A stretch of DNA of 64,000 nt from Shewanella sp. VB17 (GTDB taxonomy: Bacteria; Pseudomonadota; Gammaproteobacteria; Enterobacterales; Shewanellaceae). A program made the position numbers and the translations under genes. Positions 44,936 to 54,942 of the stretch are shown here, piece by piece. How positions within the stretch are numbered: position 1 is the first letter of the stretch; every line of letters begins with the position of its first letter. Where the stretch lies: NCBI RefSeq assembly GCF_013248905.1, contig NZ_JABRVS010000001.1:5022001-5086000 (forward strand), written 5' to 3'. The notes beneath the pieces are model-generated. The model was not told where the DNA came from. It searched no databases and saw only the letters and a program-made list of their open reading frames with translations.

Positions 44936-45700
44936 ATGCATCAACGATTCCTGCGGATAATGTGTAGCATCATACTCGCCACCATCAGTATCACAGCACA
45001 CACAGCAGATAAGCAACACATCAAGCTTGCTTTTATTGCTGATCCCAGTACCAACCTCTATATGAAATTTTCAGAACTCGTGTATATCGACGCTTTTAAT
45101 CGCTTAAATATCGACGTTTCTTTTATTGTGCTCCCTCCGCTCAGAGCCAGTAATATGGCAGATTTAGGTAAAATAGATGGAGAAATAGCAAGACATAAAA
45201 AATATAGCGATGCACACCCTAATCTAATTCGTATCAATGAGCCTCTTTTCAATAGTGCGCTAAGTGCTTTTACTATCAATCCAGCCATTAAGATAAAATC
45301 ATGGGGCGACATTAAAAATAGCCAATATAAAGTTGAGTATTATCGCGGCGTAGAAGTAGCTCAACAGCGACTCTCTCAGCTCGTTCCTGCTAGTGATCTT
45401 ACTGACTCATCCTACCCTATTAATTCACTACGTAGATTACTTCGTGGCAGAATTGATATTTACATAGATGCACCTACAATCGTCAATGCATTACTAGTAA
45501 CACCTGAGTTTACCGACAAAAACATCCAACTTATTGCAACATTAGAAGAAGGTGAAGTATATAGTTATCTACATAAGCAACATGCTGAAGTTGCTATAAA
45601 ATTAGCGCAAACGTTCAAAGTAATGAAATCAGAGGGTGTATTTGCTGCCTACTTAGAGCAAGCTAAACAATTTATGTTGGCAAAAAACGACATTAAATAA
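44936..45700 (+). CDS. Periplasmic solute-binding-like protein
   Basis: 254 residues with a signal peptide (MHQRFLRIMCSIILATISIT, cleavage near TAHTAD). The mature part (KLAFIADPSTNLYMKFSELV, PPLRASNMADLGKIDGEIAR) has the SBP_bac_3-like pattern of a type II periplasmic binding fold, with LRRLLRGRIDIYIDAPTIVN typical of the hinge region. No permease or ATPase is nearby, so it is an orphan that could feed a sensor or a distant transporter. Function uncertain. Confidence 0.75.
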   Translation: MHQRFLRIMCSIILATISITAHTADKQHIKLAFIADPSTNLYMKFSELVYIDAFNRLNIDVSFIVLPPLRASNMADLGKIDGEIARHKKYSDAHPNLIRINEPLFNSALSAFTINPAIKIKSWGDIKNSQYKVEYYRGVEVAQQRLSQLVPASDLTDSSYPINSLRRLLRGRIDIYIDAPTIVNALLVTPEFTDKNIQLIATLEEGEVYSYLHKQHAEVAIKLAQTFKVMKSEGVFAAYLEQAKQFMLAKNDIK

Positions 45701-45731
45701 AACCCAACTGTACAATACCTAGCCATCTCGT

Positions 45732-46127
45732 TTATTCTAACTCTGCAGACTCAACTTTCAATCGTGATATTTGCTCACGTTTTTCTGCCATTTTTCTTTG
45801 ATACTTTTCAATCTTGTCCTTTTTATTATCGGCTTTGGCTTCATCTAGATCTGATTGATATTCTTCTATATCATCGCTAGCATCATCAATTTTATTTTGT
45901 ATCTCATCACGTAACCCTTGTGTTGAACAATTATTTTTAGCATAGGCTAAAGCTTTATTTAAGCCATTAACCTTAGATTCATTGTTGTTAGATTTAGCGA
46001 TTGATAATTGATCATTTATCTCACAAAACTTTCTTTCACAAGCTTTAACCTTGTTACAATCAGCAGCATAAACATGACTTGCTGCACCCAAAAAAACACA
46101 TAAGCCTACCGTATAGAGAGTTTTCAC
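45732..46127 (-). CDS. DUF1090 family periplasmic protein (YqjC-like)
   Basis: 131 residues: signal peptide (MKTLYTVGLCVFLGAASHVY, cleavage after AA), a cysteine-rich first part (CNKVKACERKFCEINDQL) and a long charged coiled coil (about 70-131). This matches DUF1090, to which E. coli YqjC belongs; role unknown. It is convergent with the preceding solute-binding gene. Confidence 0.85.
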   Translation of the reverse strand: MKTLYTVGLCVFLGAASHVYAADCNKVKACERKFCEINDQLSIAKSNNNESKVNGLNKALAYAKNNCSTQGLRDEIQNKIDDASDDIEEYQSDLDEAKADNKKDKIEKYQRKMAEKREQISRLKVESAELE

Positions 46128-46529
46128 TTAATCACCTTTTAAATTTGCATCTATTCTTATCTCACCATTTTAGCAAGTCGAAATCAAAATGTGAATCATC
46201 CTACCAATACCTGCCTACTAGTCAGACCGAATAAACCCTCCGACATATTGACAATATTAACTGATCTCCCAGATGAAAATACTGTTCAAAAAAATCGGTA
46301 AAACCAGCCAATTGAATTAGGTTAGAAGAGGTAAAATAGAGCAACTGGAGCTATTTAAACGTTAGTCACTTGCTGCCAATTTTTGAGTATGACAGCATCA
46401 TCAAGTTACTTAGACTTTTAGCCTATCATCACCACTTTTCAGTACCGCTGTTGGCCACCAAACTCACTGCTGACCCCTAATCAATTTGAACCCTGTTAAA
46501 ACCAACATATTGTCGTCATGGAGATAAAA
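46128..46529. other. 402-bp gene-free stretch
   Basis: Between the DUF1090 gene and the cupin operon. It holds the divergent promoters by position. I see no gene, hairpin or repeat worth naming. Confidence 0.3.
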
Positions 46530-46871
46530 ATGAGCACAGTAAAGATCCTTAATATTCAAGATGTAGAACAAAAAAAAGCCCATTGTGGACACATTCGACG
46601 CATGACAGAAGACGACACAGCAAGATTTCATCATTTAATTGTCGATAATTCTGAGCGTCATTATCATAAAACAACGACTGAATATTATTTAGTGCTTAAT
46701 GGCAAGGGGCAAGTATATTTGGACGGCGAAATTTACAATATTAAAAAAGGCGATTTAATCACTATCCCACCCGGTATCACCCATAACGCCATAGAACAAA
46801 ATGGCCCTTTAGAGATCATGGTAATAGAAGTTCCGCCTGCCAATGGAGACGTTGTTAAGGTCAGTAAATAA
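46530..46871 (+). CDS. Single-domain cupin protein
   Basis: 113 residues from ATG 46530 (GGAG 6 nt upstream; the ATG at 46518 contributes to that ribosome site). Cupin motif 1 is HYHKTTTEYYLVLNGKG (two His, one Glu ligand) and motif 2 is GDLITIPPGITHNA (third His), so a metal centre is likely. It is translated one base ahead of an oxidoreductase gene, forming a two-gene operon. Possible roles are sugar isomerase or small-molecule sensing; unknown. Confidence 0.88.
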   Translation: MSTVKILNIQDVEQKKAHCGHIRRMTEDDTARFHHLIVDNSERHYHKTTTEYYLVLNGKGQVYLDGEIYNIKKGDLITIPPGITHNAIEQNGPLEIMVIEVPPANGDVVKVSK

Positions 46872-46872
46872 C

Positions 46873-47940
46873 ATGCAATACATCCAGATAGGATATGGCA
46901 ACATAGCCCCATTACATATCAAAAAACTTCAAAAGCTAGGCGCTACTGTCATAGGTGTCATTGAAACAAACACAATAAACCAACAACGTGCCATACAAGA
47001 TGGTTTTCAAATTATCCCTTCTTATTTTAAGGCTGCTGAATACAAACCTGATTTTTGGGATATCTGTACTCCAACAGACAACCATCTTGATGCATTAAAA
47101 AGTATTATTTTAACTCAGCCTAATGCAGCCATAATCATAGAAAAACCAGTCTGTCATTACACACAACTGGATGAACTCAAGTTGATTCTGTCTACATATT
47201 CAGGAAAATTAGTTGTGAATGAAAATTACTTTTCGTCACGAATATCCAGCATGATAAAAGCAATAGTATGTAAACAAGGAATTAGCATAAAGAACATCAG
47301 TATTGAAATGTCAAAAAATCGCTTGAATGATTTTAAGCGAGGTCGATTTATTGATACTGAGTTTGGTGCAATCGGCTACGAAGGGCCACATATGCTGGCG
47401 CTTTGTTATCAATTAGGCCGCGAGTTTTTACCAAAAAACATACTCAACATTGAAGATGTCGACCTTTACATCCCTTTTACTGCTAATGGTTGCTTTCTTG
47501 CTGGGCAAAGCTCTTCTCTCATACATTATCAAGCACATAATGATGTTTCTGTTGAACTATATACCTCGCTTGAAGGTCATGTACGGAATCATTTGCCTAT
47601 TATTTACGGGCTGCCTCAACTACCAAAGCAGTTGCATGGACAACAAAGACACAGAATCATGTCTATCAAAGGCATCAATACGGCAGGCGATAACATTAAT
47701 ATCATCGGACTTCATGAACCTATATTAGGCTGCAAACGTGCTCAAGGAATTGTTGCAGTAGAGAAAAATGGTATATGTCAGGTCATTCATCGGCCCCTTT
47801 TCGATGACTCCATGTATCTGCATTTACATCGCACATTAAAGTATTTTCAAGGACAAGGTAAAAATCCAACCTCGATTCAAGTTGCAGTCGATATAGTCAA
47901 AAGCTTAGGGGAATTTTGCCATGCTAAGGAGCTTGCCTGA
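46873..47940 (+). CDS. Gfo/Idh/MocA-family oxidoreductase-like protein
   Basis: 355 residues from ATG 46873. The Rossmann start MQYIQIGYGNIAPLHIKKLQ is followed by WDICTPTDNHLDAL and the family lysine motif in IIIEKPVCHYTQ. The C-terminal alpha/beta substrate domain (about 125-330) is divergent. These enzymes use NAD(P) on sugars or related alcohols. The GYGNIAP loop deviates from the usual GxGxxG. It pairs with the cupin gene, which suggests a shared small sugar-like substrate; this is inference. Confidence 0.78.
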   Translation: MQYIQIGYGNIAPLHIKKLQKLGATVIGVIETNTINQQRAIQDGFQIIPSYFKAAEYKPDFWDICTPTDNHLDALKSIILTQPNAAIIIEKPVCHYTQLDELKLILSTYSGKLVVNENYFSSRISSMIKAIVCKQGISIKNISIEMSKNRLNDFKRGRFIDTEFGAIGYEGPHMLALCYQLGREFLPKNILNIEDVDLYIPFTANGCFLAGQSSSLIHYQAHNDVSVELYTSLEGHVRNHLPIIYGLPQLPKQLHGQQRHRIMSIKGINTAGDNINIIGLHEPILGCKRAQGIVAVEKNGICQVIHRPLFDDSMYLHLHRTLKYFQGQGKNPTSIQVAVDIVKSLGEFCHAKELA

Positions 47941-48036
47941 TCAGAATTAAATTCTGAAACAATATCTTGCACCGCTTCATCGCAAGAGCTGCTGGTATTA
48001 TCAAAAAGGTCTCAGGTGGCAACAAGTCTGGCGGAG

Positions 48037-48942
48037 CTAGCCTATGTAGTCCTCAATACGACTCGGCTTCTTATCTGTAAACCCCTTTACCACTTGTTGT
48101 GCCAGCTCAGCAGAAAAAGATGATCGCGCACCAGAGGAGATAACCAGCGCGATCCCTATGCTGGGTAATTTAGGCAAAGCATCAGACTCAAGGATAAAGC
48201 TATCTTTTCCTGCGCTTAATTTAGCCATTGCACCCAACCCAAGACCTTGTTTAACCATACCTTTGATTGCTGTAGCACTACTGCTACAAGCCATCAAACG
48301 ATAGGGTTGTCCCAATTTAATTAACCCATCTATGGCGGCAAGATGAAACTTACAATCTTTTTGAAATAAGACTATAGGTAATGGGTCTTGTGTCATTAAG
48401 TCTGTCTCTTCGGTCCCAATCCACACACCCATGTCGGTCGTTAGTAGGTAGCCTTCATCGGAATCTGGCAAGCGCGTCACAATGGCAGCATCCAGCTCAC
48501 CATTGTCGAGCATCACACGAATAAGGTAACTGGATGTACACGTCACTTGCAGATCAAGTTGAGGTAGGTACTGGTGTAATAAAGATACAATTGGTGGCAA
48601 AATAGAATCTGCATAATCATCCGGACACCCTAGATGTATGCTATGCCTTACATTAGTAGCCTTTAGTGCAACCACAGCTTCATCATGTAGCTGTAATAAT
48701 GACTTAGCGTACAGAGCTAAACGCCGCCCTTCAACAGAGAGGATTAAATGCCTGCCATGCTTCTCAAATAAATCTCGACCTAATTCATCTTCTAAGCGTT
48801 TCATCTGCATACTCACTGCAGATTGGGTTTTATGGGTTTGTTTTGCCGCTCGAGTGAAACTCCCTGTTTCCACAAAAGCAATGAAACCTCTTAATGCATC
48901 AATATCCATCTCTTTCAACCATTCCATTTCTTGATAGATCAT
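48037..48942 (-). CDS. LysR-family transcriptional regulator
   Basis: 301 residues; a start at MDIDAL (48909) is equally likely because residues before it are atypical for the family. HTH: LRGFIAFVETGSFTRAAKQT with KTQSAVSMQMKRLEDELGRDL. A substrate-binding domain follows. It is divergent from the glutathione S-transferase gene 73 bp away, so it probably controls it. The effector is unknown. Confidence 0.92.
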   Translation of the reverse strand: MIYQEMEWLKEMDIDALRGFIAFVETGSFTRAAKQTHKTQSAVSMQMKRLEDELGRDLFEKHGRHLILSVEGRRLALYAKSLLQLHDEAVVALKATNVRHSIHLGCPDDYADSILPPIVSLLHQYLPQLDLQVTCTSSYLIRVMLDNGELDAAIVTRLPDSDEGYLLTTDMGVWIGTEETDLMTQDPLPIVLFQKDCKFHLAAIDGLIKLGQPYRLMACSSSATAIKGMVKQGLGLGAMAKLSAGKDSFILESDALPKLPSIGIALVISSGARSSFSAELAQQVVKGFTDKKPSRIEDYIG

Positions 48943-49015
48943 ATCAAATCTATTCGTTAGTCAACATACTAAAAAGTTCATATAGTAGTCACATAATGAT
49001 AAAACTAAAGGCAAT

Positions 49016-49708
49016 ATGATGGAACTATATATAGGAAATAAAAATTACTCCAGCTGGTCACTAAGAGCCTGGTTAATGCTTGAAAAATCAGAGATTAAAT
49101 TTGACGAGATCAAGTTAAGACTTTTTACTACTGACTTTTATCATCAACTAGAAAAGATTTCACCAAGCTTAAGAGTCCCTGTTATCGTCGACGGCAACAT
49201 TACCGTATGGGATTCCTTAGCAATCTGCGAATACATCAATGATACTTATATATCTGGTACTGCTTGGCCCAAAGATCCGGCACAAAAAGCAACTGCACGC
49301 TCTCTTGCCTGCGAAATGCATTCCGGCTTTAATGCACTGCGCAATGAGCTACCAATGAATATTCGTGCCACACGTAGTATCGAACTAAGCAAGGCCGCGA
49401 AACAAGATATTAAACGAATTGATGAGCTCTGGTCCCAGCAAATGGCTGAATTTGATTTACAACATTCAGGTAGCTGGCTATTCGGTGAATGGTCTATCGC
49501 CGATATGATGTTTGCACCAGTCGTTATGCGCTTTAACACCTATGACATAAAAATTTCTAATGCTTCACACCGCTACATGAAACATGTGATAGAATCACCA
49601 GAGATGCAGCGCTGGATCGCTGCCGCACTAAAAGAAACTGATATCGTCGATGAAGATGAAGCCGGAATTGAACTTCATACTACGCCAACAGCCATACACT
49701 CCACCTAA
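49016..49708 (+). CDS. Glutathione S-transferase family protein
   Basis: 230 residues. N-terminal thioredoxin-like domain MMELYIGNKNYSSWSLRAWL with the Ser active-site motif NYSSWS and VWDSLAICEYI at the glutathione site; helical C-terminal domain (about 85-215). AAAGG lies ahead of the paired ATGs. It conjugates or reduces electrophiles; substrate unknown. A LysR regulator is divergent to it. Confidence 0.92.
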   Translation: MMELYIGNKNYSSWSLRAWLMLEKSEIKFDEIKLRLFTTDFYHQLEKISPSLRVPVIVDGNITVWDSLAICEYINDTYISGTAWPKDPAQKATARSLACEMHSGFNALRNELPMNIRATRSIELSKAAKQDIKRIDELWSQQMAEFDLQHSGSWLFGEWSIADMMFAPVVMRFNTYDIKISNASHRYMKHVIESPEMQRWIAAALKETDIVDEDEAGIELHTTPTAIHST

Positions 49709-49873
49709 TCTATGTTCTTAACAGCCTACCTAATATAAACACGAATCTCAGTTCCTGAGCTAAACTCAATATATTATATAATTTAACTCACACCTCTAGG
49801 CACTATGTTATAGGTGAATAGTGCCTATTTTAACTTTTCTAGCACTCTGGGTGCTGAGTCAACTGGGACTTTT

Positions 49874-50680
49874 ATGAAGCATATACAGCTAAAAGCCTGT
49901 ATTTTATTATTTTTATCTCTTTCTCCGTTACTCTCAGCAACAGAGGTGAAAGTGAATATTTATGCCGATGACTCCTACCCACCTTATTCCTATAGTGAAG
50001 ATGGTGCATTAAAGGGGATTTATATTGATATTCTCAAAAAAATTTTTGCAAAAATGAATAATTATAAAATTACAATCAATCCAATTGCTTGGAAGCTAGG
50101 CTTATCTTATATGGAAAGTGGGAAAGGATTTGCCCTTTCCCCGCCATACCATAGAACCAAAGAAAGGCCTTATATCTGGCCATACTCAATTCCAATCTTA
50201 GATGAAAGAATCATTGTCGTGTGTCGTGCTAAAGTACTCTCTCGTACGATTAGAACAATTTGGCCAGATGATTACTATGGCTTAATTATTGGCCTAAACT
50301 CAGGGTTTACCTTGGGTGGAGCGAAATTTTGGCAAGCGGTAAAAGATAAAAAAATAACTATAAGTGAAGCCGACGGCAGTGAAAAGAGCATCATGATGCT
50401 GGGTAACAAAAAAACTGATTGCTATATGAATGATAGAATTTCAACTTTCTGGACACTTAAGCAATTAAAAGCTGCAGGTCAATATGATGAAGGTGGAAAA
50501 CATGAGCAATTGGTGGAAGGAACAACCATCAGTATTGAGCAAGGGTTTTTAGGCTTTACCGCTAAAGGAGGGGATAAATACCCATATATGGATGACTTTA
50601 TTATGCAATTCAATAAAGAAATTTACATCATGAGAAGAAGTGGTGAGCTACAAAAAATTATTGATGATTTCATTAGATAA
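49874..50680 (+). CDS. Periplasmic SBP_bac_3-like protein
   Basis: 268 residues from ATG 49874; a longer in-frame start lacks a signal peptide. Signal peptide MKHIQLKACILLFLSLSPLL (cleavage after SA). VKVNIYADDSYPPYSYSEDG and LKGIYIDILKKIFAKMNN are the type II binding-protein signature; the ligand arginine region follows in FALSPPYHRTKERPYIW. No transporter genes accompany it. It may bind an amino acid or polyamine-like ligand. Confidence 0.85.
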   Translation: MKHIQLKACILLFLSLSPLLSATEVKVNIYADDSYPPYSYSEDGALKGIYIDILKKIFAKMNNYKITINPIAWKLGLSYMESGKGFALSPPYHRTKERPYIWPYSIPILDERIIVVCRAKVLSRTIRTIWPDDYYGLIIGLNSGFTLGGAKFWQAVKDKKITISEADGSEKSIMMLGNKKTDCYMNDRISTFWTLKQLKAAGQYDEGGKHEQLVEGTTISIEQGFLGFTAKGGDKYPYMDDFIMQFNKEIYIMRRSGELQKIIDDFIR

Positions 50681-50836
50681 CCTTTAGTATTAAAACCGCT
50701 AATCATCCATAACCCGCATCTAGATCAATTTAACAAAATCAATTAGCTGATATGTTATATCGATACTCATAATAAGTCTTAGATTTAATATTAAAAATAT
50801 TATTTTTGATGACGCTTTTTTTGGATATTCGTCATT

Positions 50837-52447
50837 ATGAACAGGTCAATACTCAGCATCTACCTATTTATTTTTTACAGTTTAATACTAATTCCTACTC
50901 ATTGTTATGCCTCCTTATTTTTAACCCCCCCAGATGGAGAAAACATTATTGCAATTAATGATGCGGCTGGCGATTTATTTATTGTGACCTCTGGAGTTTA
51001 CGTGCAGACCAATGATGAAGTTTTTCTACATGATATTTCAGCATTAATCAATCGATTAAAATCTTCAAAGTCTGGTCAAGCATTATTAAAACAAGTGGCG
51101 GAGTATGCTCCAATATCTCCTCCGGGAATCGAACCAGCAAAGGCTTTCGATTTTAACTCTATAAAAATGGATGTTAATGTCAATGTTATTATCAGACAAA
51201 GCACCGACGATAAAAGGTTTGTAGCAGAGCCAATATTAACCGACTTAAGTAAGATAACCAATGCTTCTAATGGTTTAGGTGTACCTACGGTTATCTACTT
51301 TGATACGCAGAACAGCATTTACCTCCCAGGAACGGATGAAGTGATGGATTTAGCTGTCGCACTAGGGCATGAACTTATTCACGCCAGAGATTACTTAAGT
51401 GGCGGAATACCTAAAGGTATTAGAACGCTTCACAATATAACATTACCACAATCACATCATGGTAGTGATGAGGTTATCAAGCTCAATGTGGATTTACAAA
51501 GAAGAGAATACGAAGCAACCGGCATCGCATATAGCAATGAGTCAGCTCTATCTTTAAATGCACTCACACCTACTCGTGAAAAATCTTTGCATATTAGACA
51601 ACAATGGAAATCAGCATGGCGTAGTGCATTACAATCAAATAAAATAACGAGTGATATGTATCAACGTAACATTGCAAAAATAACCCCTTTTAAACATGAA
51701 AAACCCATCTCTGAATTCCATATTGCATCAGAGCTATCCGCGCCTAAACGTAACATGTATTGGCCTAAAGACTTGTATGATTATGAGCTCACTTCTGTGC
51801 TGAGTCCTGCAGAAAAGCTAACTCGTAAATTATTGACTAAATTTAATGGCCACGGCCAACTGAAGCATATAAAAAATAAAATAATGGAGATGGCTAGTAT
51901 TGAAAAGAATACCGCAGTAACGTTTATCTCGCCTTATTTCTCAGGCATTAAACACCTAGGTTCGCTAAAAGAAACCGATAAGAAAATGCTGGCTTTTGCC
52001 GCTAAAAATAATATGAATGTAAAAATAATTTTACCACACAACTTATCAGGACAAACACTCATAGACGCACAAACCGATGTTATAAAAAGAAAAAACTTAT
52101 ATCATGCGTATAAAAAAGGGCTTGCGGTTAACAGGGCAGAATCTTCATTTACTACCGTATACTTTAAAGATGATCAATTCATTGATGCCGCATCTGATTT
52201 ACATAAAATTCAATCTTTTACTCTAATAGGTGATAGCACTAATGATATCAGCTTAAAAATAGCGAAGGTACTACATCAAAAATTACGCAAACCTTTAATT
52301 ATTTTACGCACCCCCGGAGAATACTTACCAATAGAACTGCTAAATCATTCTTTAGCCAAGGAGTGGGGGAAGCTTGCGAATAATAATGAAGTAACCTTAA
52401 TCAGTTCTGCTGGTTTACCTCGATCAAAACGCTGCTGGAGATTATGA
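50837..52447 (+). CDS. Secreted protein with M91-like zinc metallopeptidase domain
   Basis: 536 residues. Signal peptide MNRSILSIYLFIFYSLILIP then THCYA (cleavage near 27). Around residue 177 the zinc motif HELIHA occurs in LAVALGHELIHARDYLSGG, with an upstream segment PTVIYFDTQNSIYLPGTDE; this is the arrangement of M91/NleD-type effector peptidases. Glu at REYEATGIAYSNESAL may be the third ligand. The C-terminal half (about 320-536) matches no family I know. The stop overlaps the next start by 4 bp (ATGA), so the two are translationally coupled. Confidence 0.7.
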   Translation: MNRSILSIYLFIFYSLILIPTHCYASLFLTPPDGENIIAINDAAGDLFIVTSGVYVQTNDEVFLHDISALINRLKSSKSGQALLKQVAEYAPISPPGIEPAKAFDFNSIKMDVNVNVIIRQSTDDKRFVAEPILTDLSKITNASNGLGVPTVIYFDTQNSIYLPGTDEVMDLAVALGHELIHARDYLSGGIPKGIRTLHNITLPQSHHGSDEVIKLNVDLQRREYEATGIAYSNESALSLNALTPTREKSLHIRQQWKSAWRSALQSNKITSDMYQRNIAKITPFKHEKPISEFHIASELSAPKRNMYWPKDLYDYELTSVLSPAEKLTRKLLTKFNGHGQLKHIKNKIMEMASIEKNTAVTFISPYFSGIKHLGSLKETDKKMLAFAAKNNMNVKIILPHNLSGQTLIDAQTDVIKRKNLYHAYKKGLAVNRAESSFTTVYFKDDQFIDAASDLHKIQSFTLIGDSTNDISLKIAKVLHQKLRKPLIILRTPGEYLPIELLNHSLAKEWGKLANNNEVTLISSAGLPRSKRCWRL

Positions 52448-54603
52448 TAATGGCACACTTTACCCAATATAAAACCCTCTTATGTTGTTTGGTTGTCTTC
52501 AGCTTACCTAGCTTATCAATGGATAGTTGTCAGTTTACCTCTATCTCCAGTAACAATAACTCAAATTGGCTTGAGTCAATTAACCAAGAGTTTTCTGGGT
52601 TTACAGCTAGCTCTAATTATGAAGACATTCCATCGCTATTACTGGGGACCACGAATGAATCCAGCCTCCCAAAACAATGGCAGTTAACTGAACAAATATT
52701 TACACGTGGGCCCAACCCTGATGCACTAACACCAATAGCAAATGAGCAGCTAACAGGTATTAAACAATTACTAGGTGCATATTACCCTTCTGAGCGTTTT
52801 TTAGTTGCATTAGGGGGACTGAATCTTGTTGCTGATGTGGCTATTTTAACAAGCTGGTTTGTTGATGTGATCACAGCATTTGAAGATGAAAGCTCATCAA
52901 ATATACATCTACTCGCGACGTTTTTTTCTATCGTACCGATTATTGGTGATAACCTAGGTTATTATGATTACTTATCCCAAATAAAAACCTCGACTTATAT
53001 TGTAAATAAAATAAATAACTTAGAGCATTACTCTTATAATATTTCCATACCAGAACTGGCCAGTTTGAGCAGTGAACAGTCAAAGCTACTGACGCATTAT
53101 CAACAATTCCAACAGCATATTGAGACTCAATTTCAACGATTAGCAGATATTCAAATCTTGCATCAAGATAGCTTATACAGAGCAAAAGTGATGGAATATG
53201 AACATGTACTTGATAACCAATTCACTCACTTTGATCATGAATATTTTAAAACCAGTTTATGGATAATAAACAGTCGTCCTAATGATACATTTGGCTTTGC
53301 ACATTGCCAAAATGAGTTAATAAATGTTAATGAAATCACCACTAATTTTCGCCTTTACACTACCGTTAACATCAATGAACGCATTGCTGCATTACGACTG
53401 TGCCAATACGATAATATTATATTGGCATTACAATCTCTATGGTATAAACAATCAAACCCAACGTTAGTTGAAGCTAGAAATTCATTATATTTAGCAGATT
53501 CACGCTTAGTCGACATCACGACTCTACACTTATCTCAAGCACGCGAAATTTATCAAGAAAAATTACTCTTAAATCTGCAGCAAACACGTGAACAACTATT
53601 ATCACAACCCAGCATAATGCAATACCAGCAACAACTTTATACCAAGGCTCGCTATAATGCGATAACTGAGTTTTCACTGACTTATTTTAAACGCTTACCC
53701 AATGCCGAAGAGCTTTATACTGGCGAATTCTGGTTCGGTGAAGATGAATGGATTTGTGGCCTTTATACTTGCAACATATATGATAATCGTAAAAGAATTA
53801 AATTTATTGAATCACAAGACAGCACACTTAATACAATGAAACAGGATATTATCACAATAGATATTCATGCTTATTTAGCCAATAAAATCGCTCAAGGTTG
53901 GTCAGAACAAGAGCTAATGGATCCGTTAAAAAATTTGTGGAACCAATGGATATCTCGACATCAACAGCACATGAGCGATCGTCCATACAAAGGCAATATA
54001 TCTTTACGCCAAACGCTCGAGCAATTTCCCAAACTGCATGAAATTTTACTGACCATAAATGAATCAATATCAGATGACGCAGCTGTAGATAAATTAACAC
54101 TCCAAATGTATCAAAGCATTGGAACTAATGACTTTAGCTTAGCTTGGGATGATTTTGGTGATTTTATGTTTCCAGTATTGTATCAATTACACCAAAGCCA
54201 AACTGAAAATATGTTACCACTGTTATGGCAAAAAAAAATCTGGGAAAACACTCAACATGGAATGTTATTCAATGCCATGTTATCAAAACCTTACCTTTAC
54301 TTATCCAGCGCACAGTGGGCTAAAGAACTACCTGGCCATGAAGCACGAACACAAAATAGCCTCTGGTATCTCTATCAAGGACAAACTGATGTGACCTATT
54401 TAACACAGTCATCTAATATCGACATTAACGATAATGTATATTGGAAAACGATCCTCAGTCAGCTGGCTTTTATAGCCGATTCTCCAGAGCTTCGCTGGAA
54501 ACCAACGATTAGAAAAATATTACTCAATAACTTTGACCAACTCAATGAAGCACAAGCATTAATTACATTCGTTCAAGAAACGATGAATAAAAAACAGGAG
54601 TGA
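52444..54603 (+). CDS. Large secreted protein of unknown family, coupled to the M91-like protease
   Basis: 719 residues; the start is ATG 52444 or 52450. A signal peptide lies in TLLCCLVVFSLPSLS (cleavage near residue 25). A hydrophobic hairpin at about 115-175 (FLVALGGLNLVADVAILTSW, acidic loop FEDESSS, LLATFFSIVPIIGDNLGYYD) recalls membrane-inserting or pre-toxin segments. The rest is helical and Gln/Leu/Tyr-rich with coiled-coil parts (about 200-260 and 350-390). No family recognised. The ATGA overlap with the protease gene implies joint function; a protease plus membrane-acting partner is an inference. Confidence 0.65.
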   Translation: MIMAHFTQYKTLLCCLVVFSLPSLSMDSCQFTSISSNNNSNWLESINQEFSGFTASSNYEDIPSLLLGTTNESSLPKQWQLTEQIFTRGPNPDALTPIANEQLTGIKQLLGAYYPSERFLVALGGLNLVADVAILTSWFVDVITAFEDESSSNIHLLATFFSIVPIIGDNLGYYDYLSQIKTSTYIVNKINNLEHYSYNISIPELASLSSEQSKLLTHYQQFQQHIETQFQRLADIQILHQDSLYRAKVMEYEHVLDNQFTHFDHEYFKTSLWIINSRPNDTFGFAHCQNELINVNEITTNFRLYTTVNINERIAALRLCQYDNIILALQSLWYKQSNPTLVEARNSLYLADSRLVDITTLHLSQAREIYQEKLLLNLQQTREQLLSQPSIMQYQQQLYTKARYNAITEFSLTYFKRLPNAEELYTGEFWFGEDEWICGLYTCNIYDNRKRIKFIESQDSTLNTMKQDIITIDIHAYLANKIAQGWSEQELMDPLKNLWNQWISRHQQHMSDRPYKGNISLRQTLEQFPKLHEILLTINESISDDAAVDKLTLQMYQSIGTNDFSLAWDDFGDFMFPVLYQLHQSQTENMLPLLWQKKIWENTQHGMLFNAMLSKPYLYLSSAQWAKELPGHEARTQNSLWYLYQGQTDVTYLTQSSNIDINDNVYWKTILSQLAFIADSPELRWKPTIRKILLNNFDQLNEAQALITFVQETMNKKQE

Positions 54604-54942
54604 ACACTCAAACAACCAACGCTAGACACCTTAAAGAATCAACCCTTAGGCTTAAATGCAAGTACCACTCCCAGCACGCTACAAAAGTAATGCTGATGTG
54701 GAAAAATTAAGAGCGCCTATACTTAATGTTATTGCGTTACCTTACTCAGAATGAGAGTATTTAACCAGTTAGCATTGGTGTTTTTCAAGCTAGTTGACAC
54801 TCTATCGTCGTTGCAGCAAAGTGACACAAAAATTTAGGCCATGTTCCTGTATCCAGAAGCTTATGAATAATCGATACATTGTGAGTGAAAAACGATTCAG
54901 ACCACCATCTAACCTTCAAAAAATTTCAGAGGGAATGGTGCA
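54604..54942. other. 339-bp gene-free stretch
   Basis: A 32-codon frame (54657, MQVPLPARYKSNADVEKLRA) shows no start signal. No hairpin terminator follows the 719-residue gene. Probably the promoter region of the DUF1460 gene plus decayed sequence. Confidence 0.3.

Noticed and set aside
47941..47957. Perfect palindrome TCAGAATT-A-AATTCTGA right after the oxidoreductase gene
   Set aside because: AT-rich, short and without a T-run; too weak to call a terminator or operator.
54657..54755. 32-codon frame in the gap before the DUF1460 gene
   Set aside because: Very short, no ribosome site and no family match.
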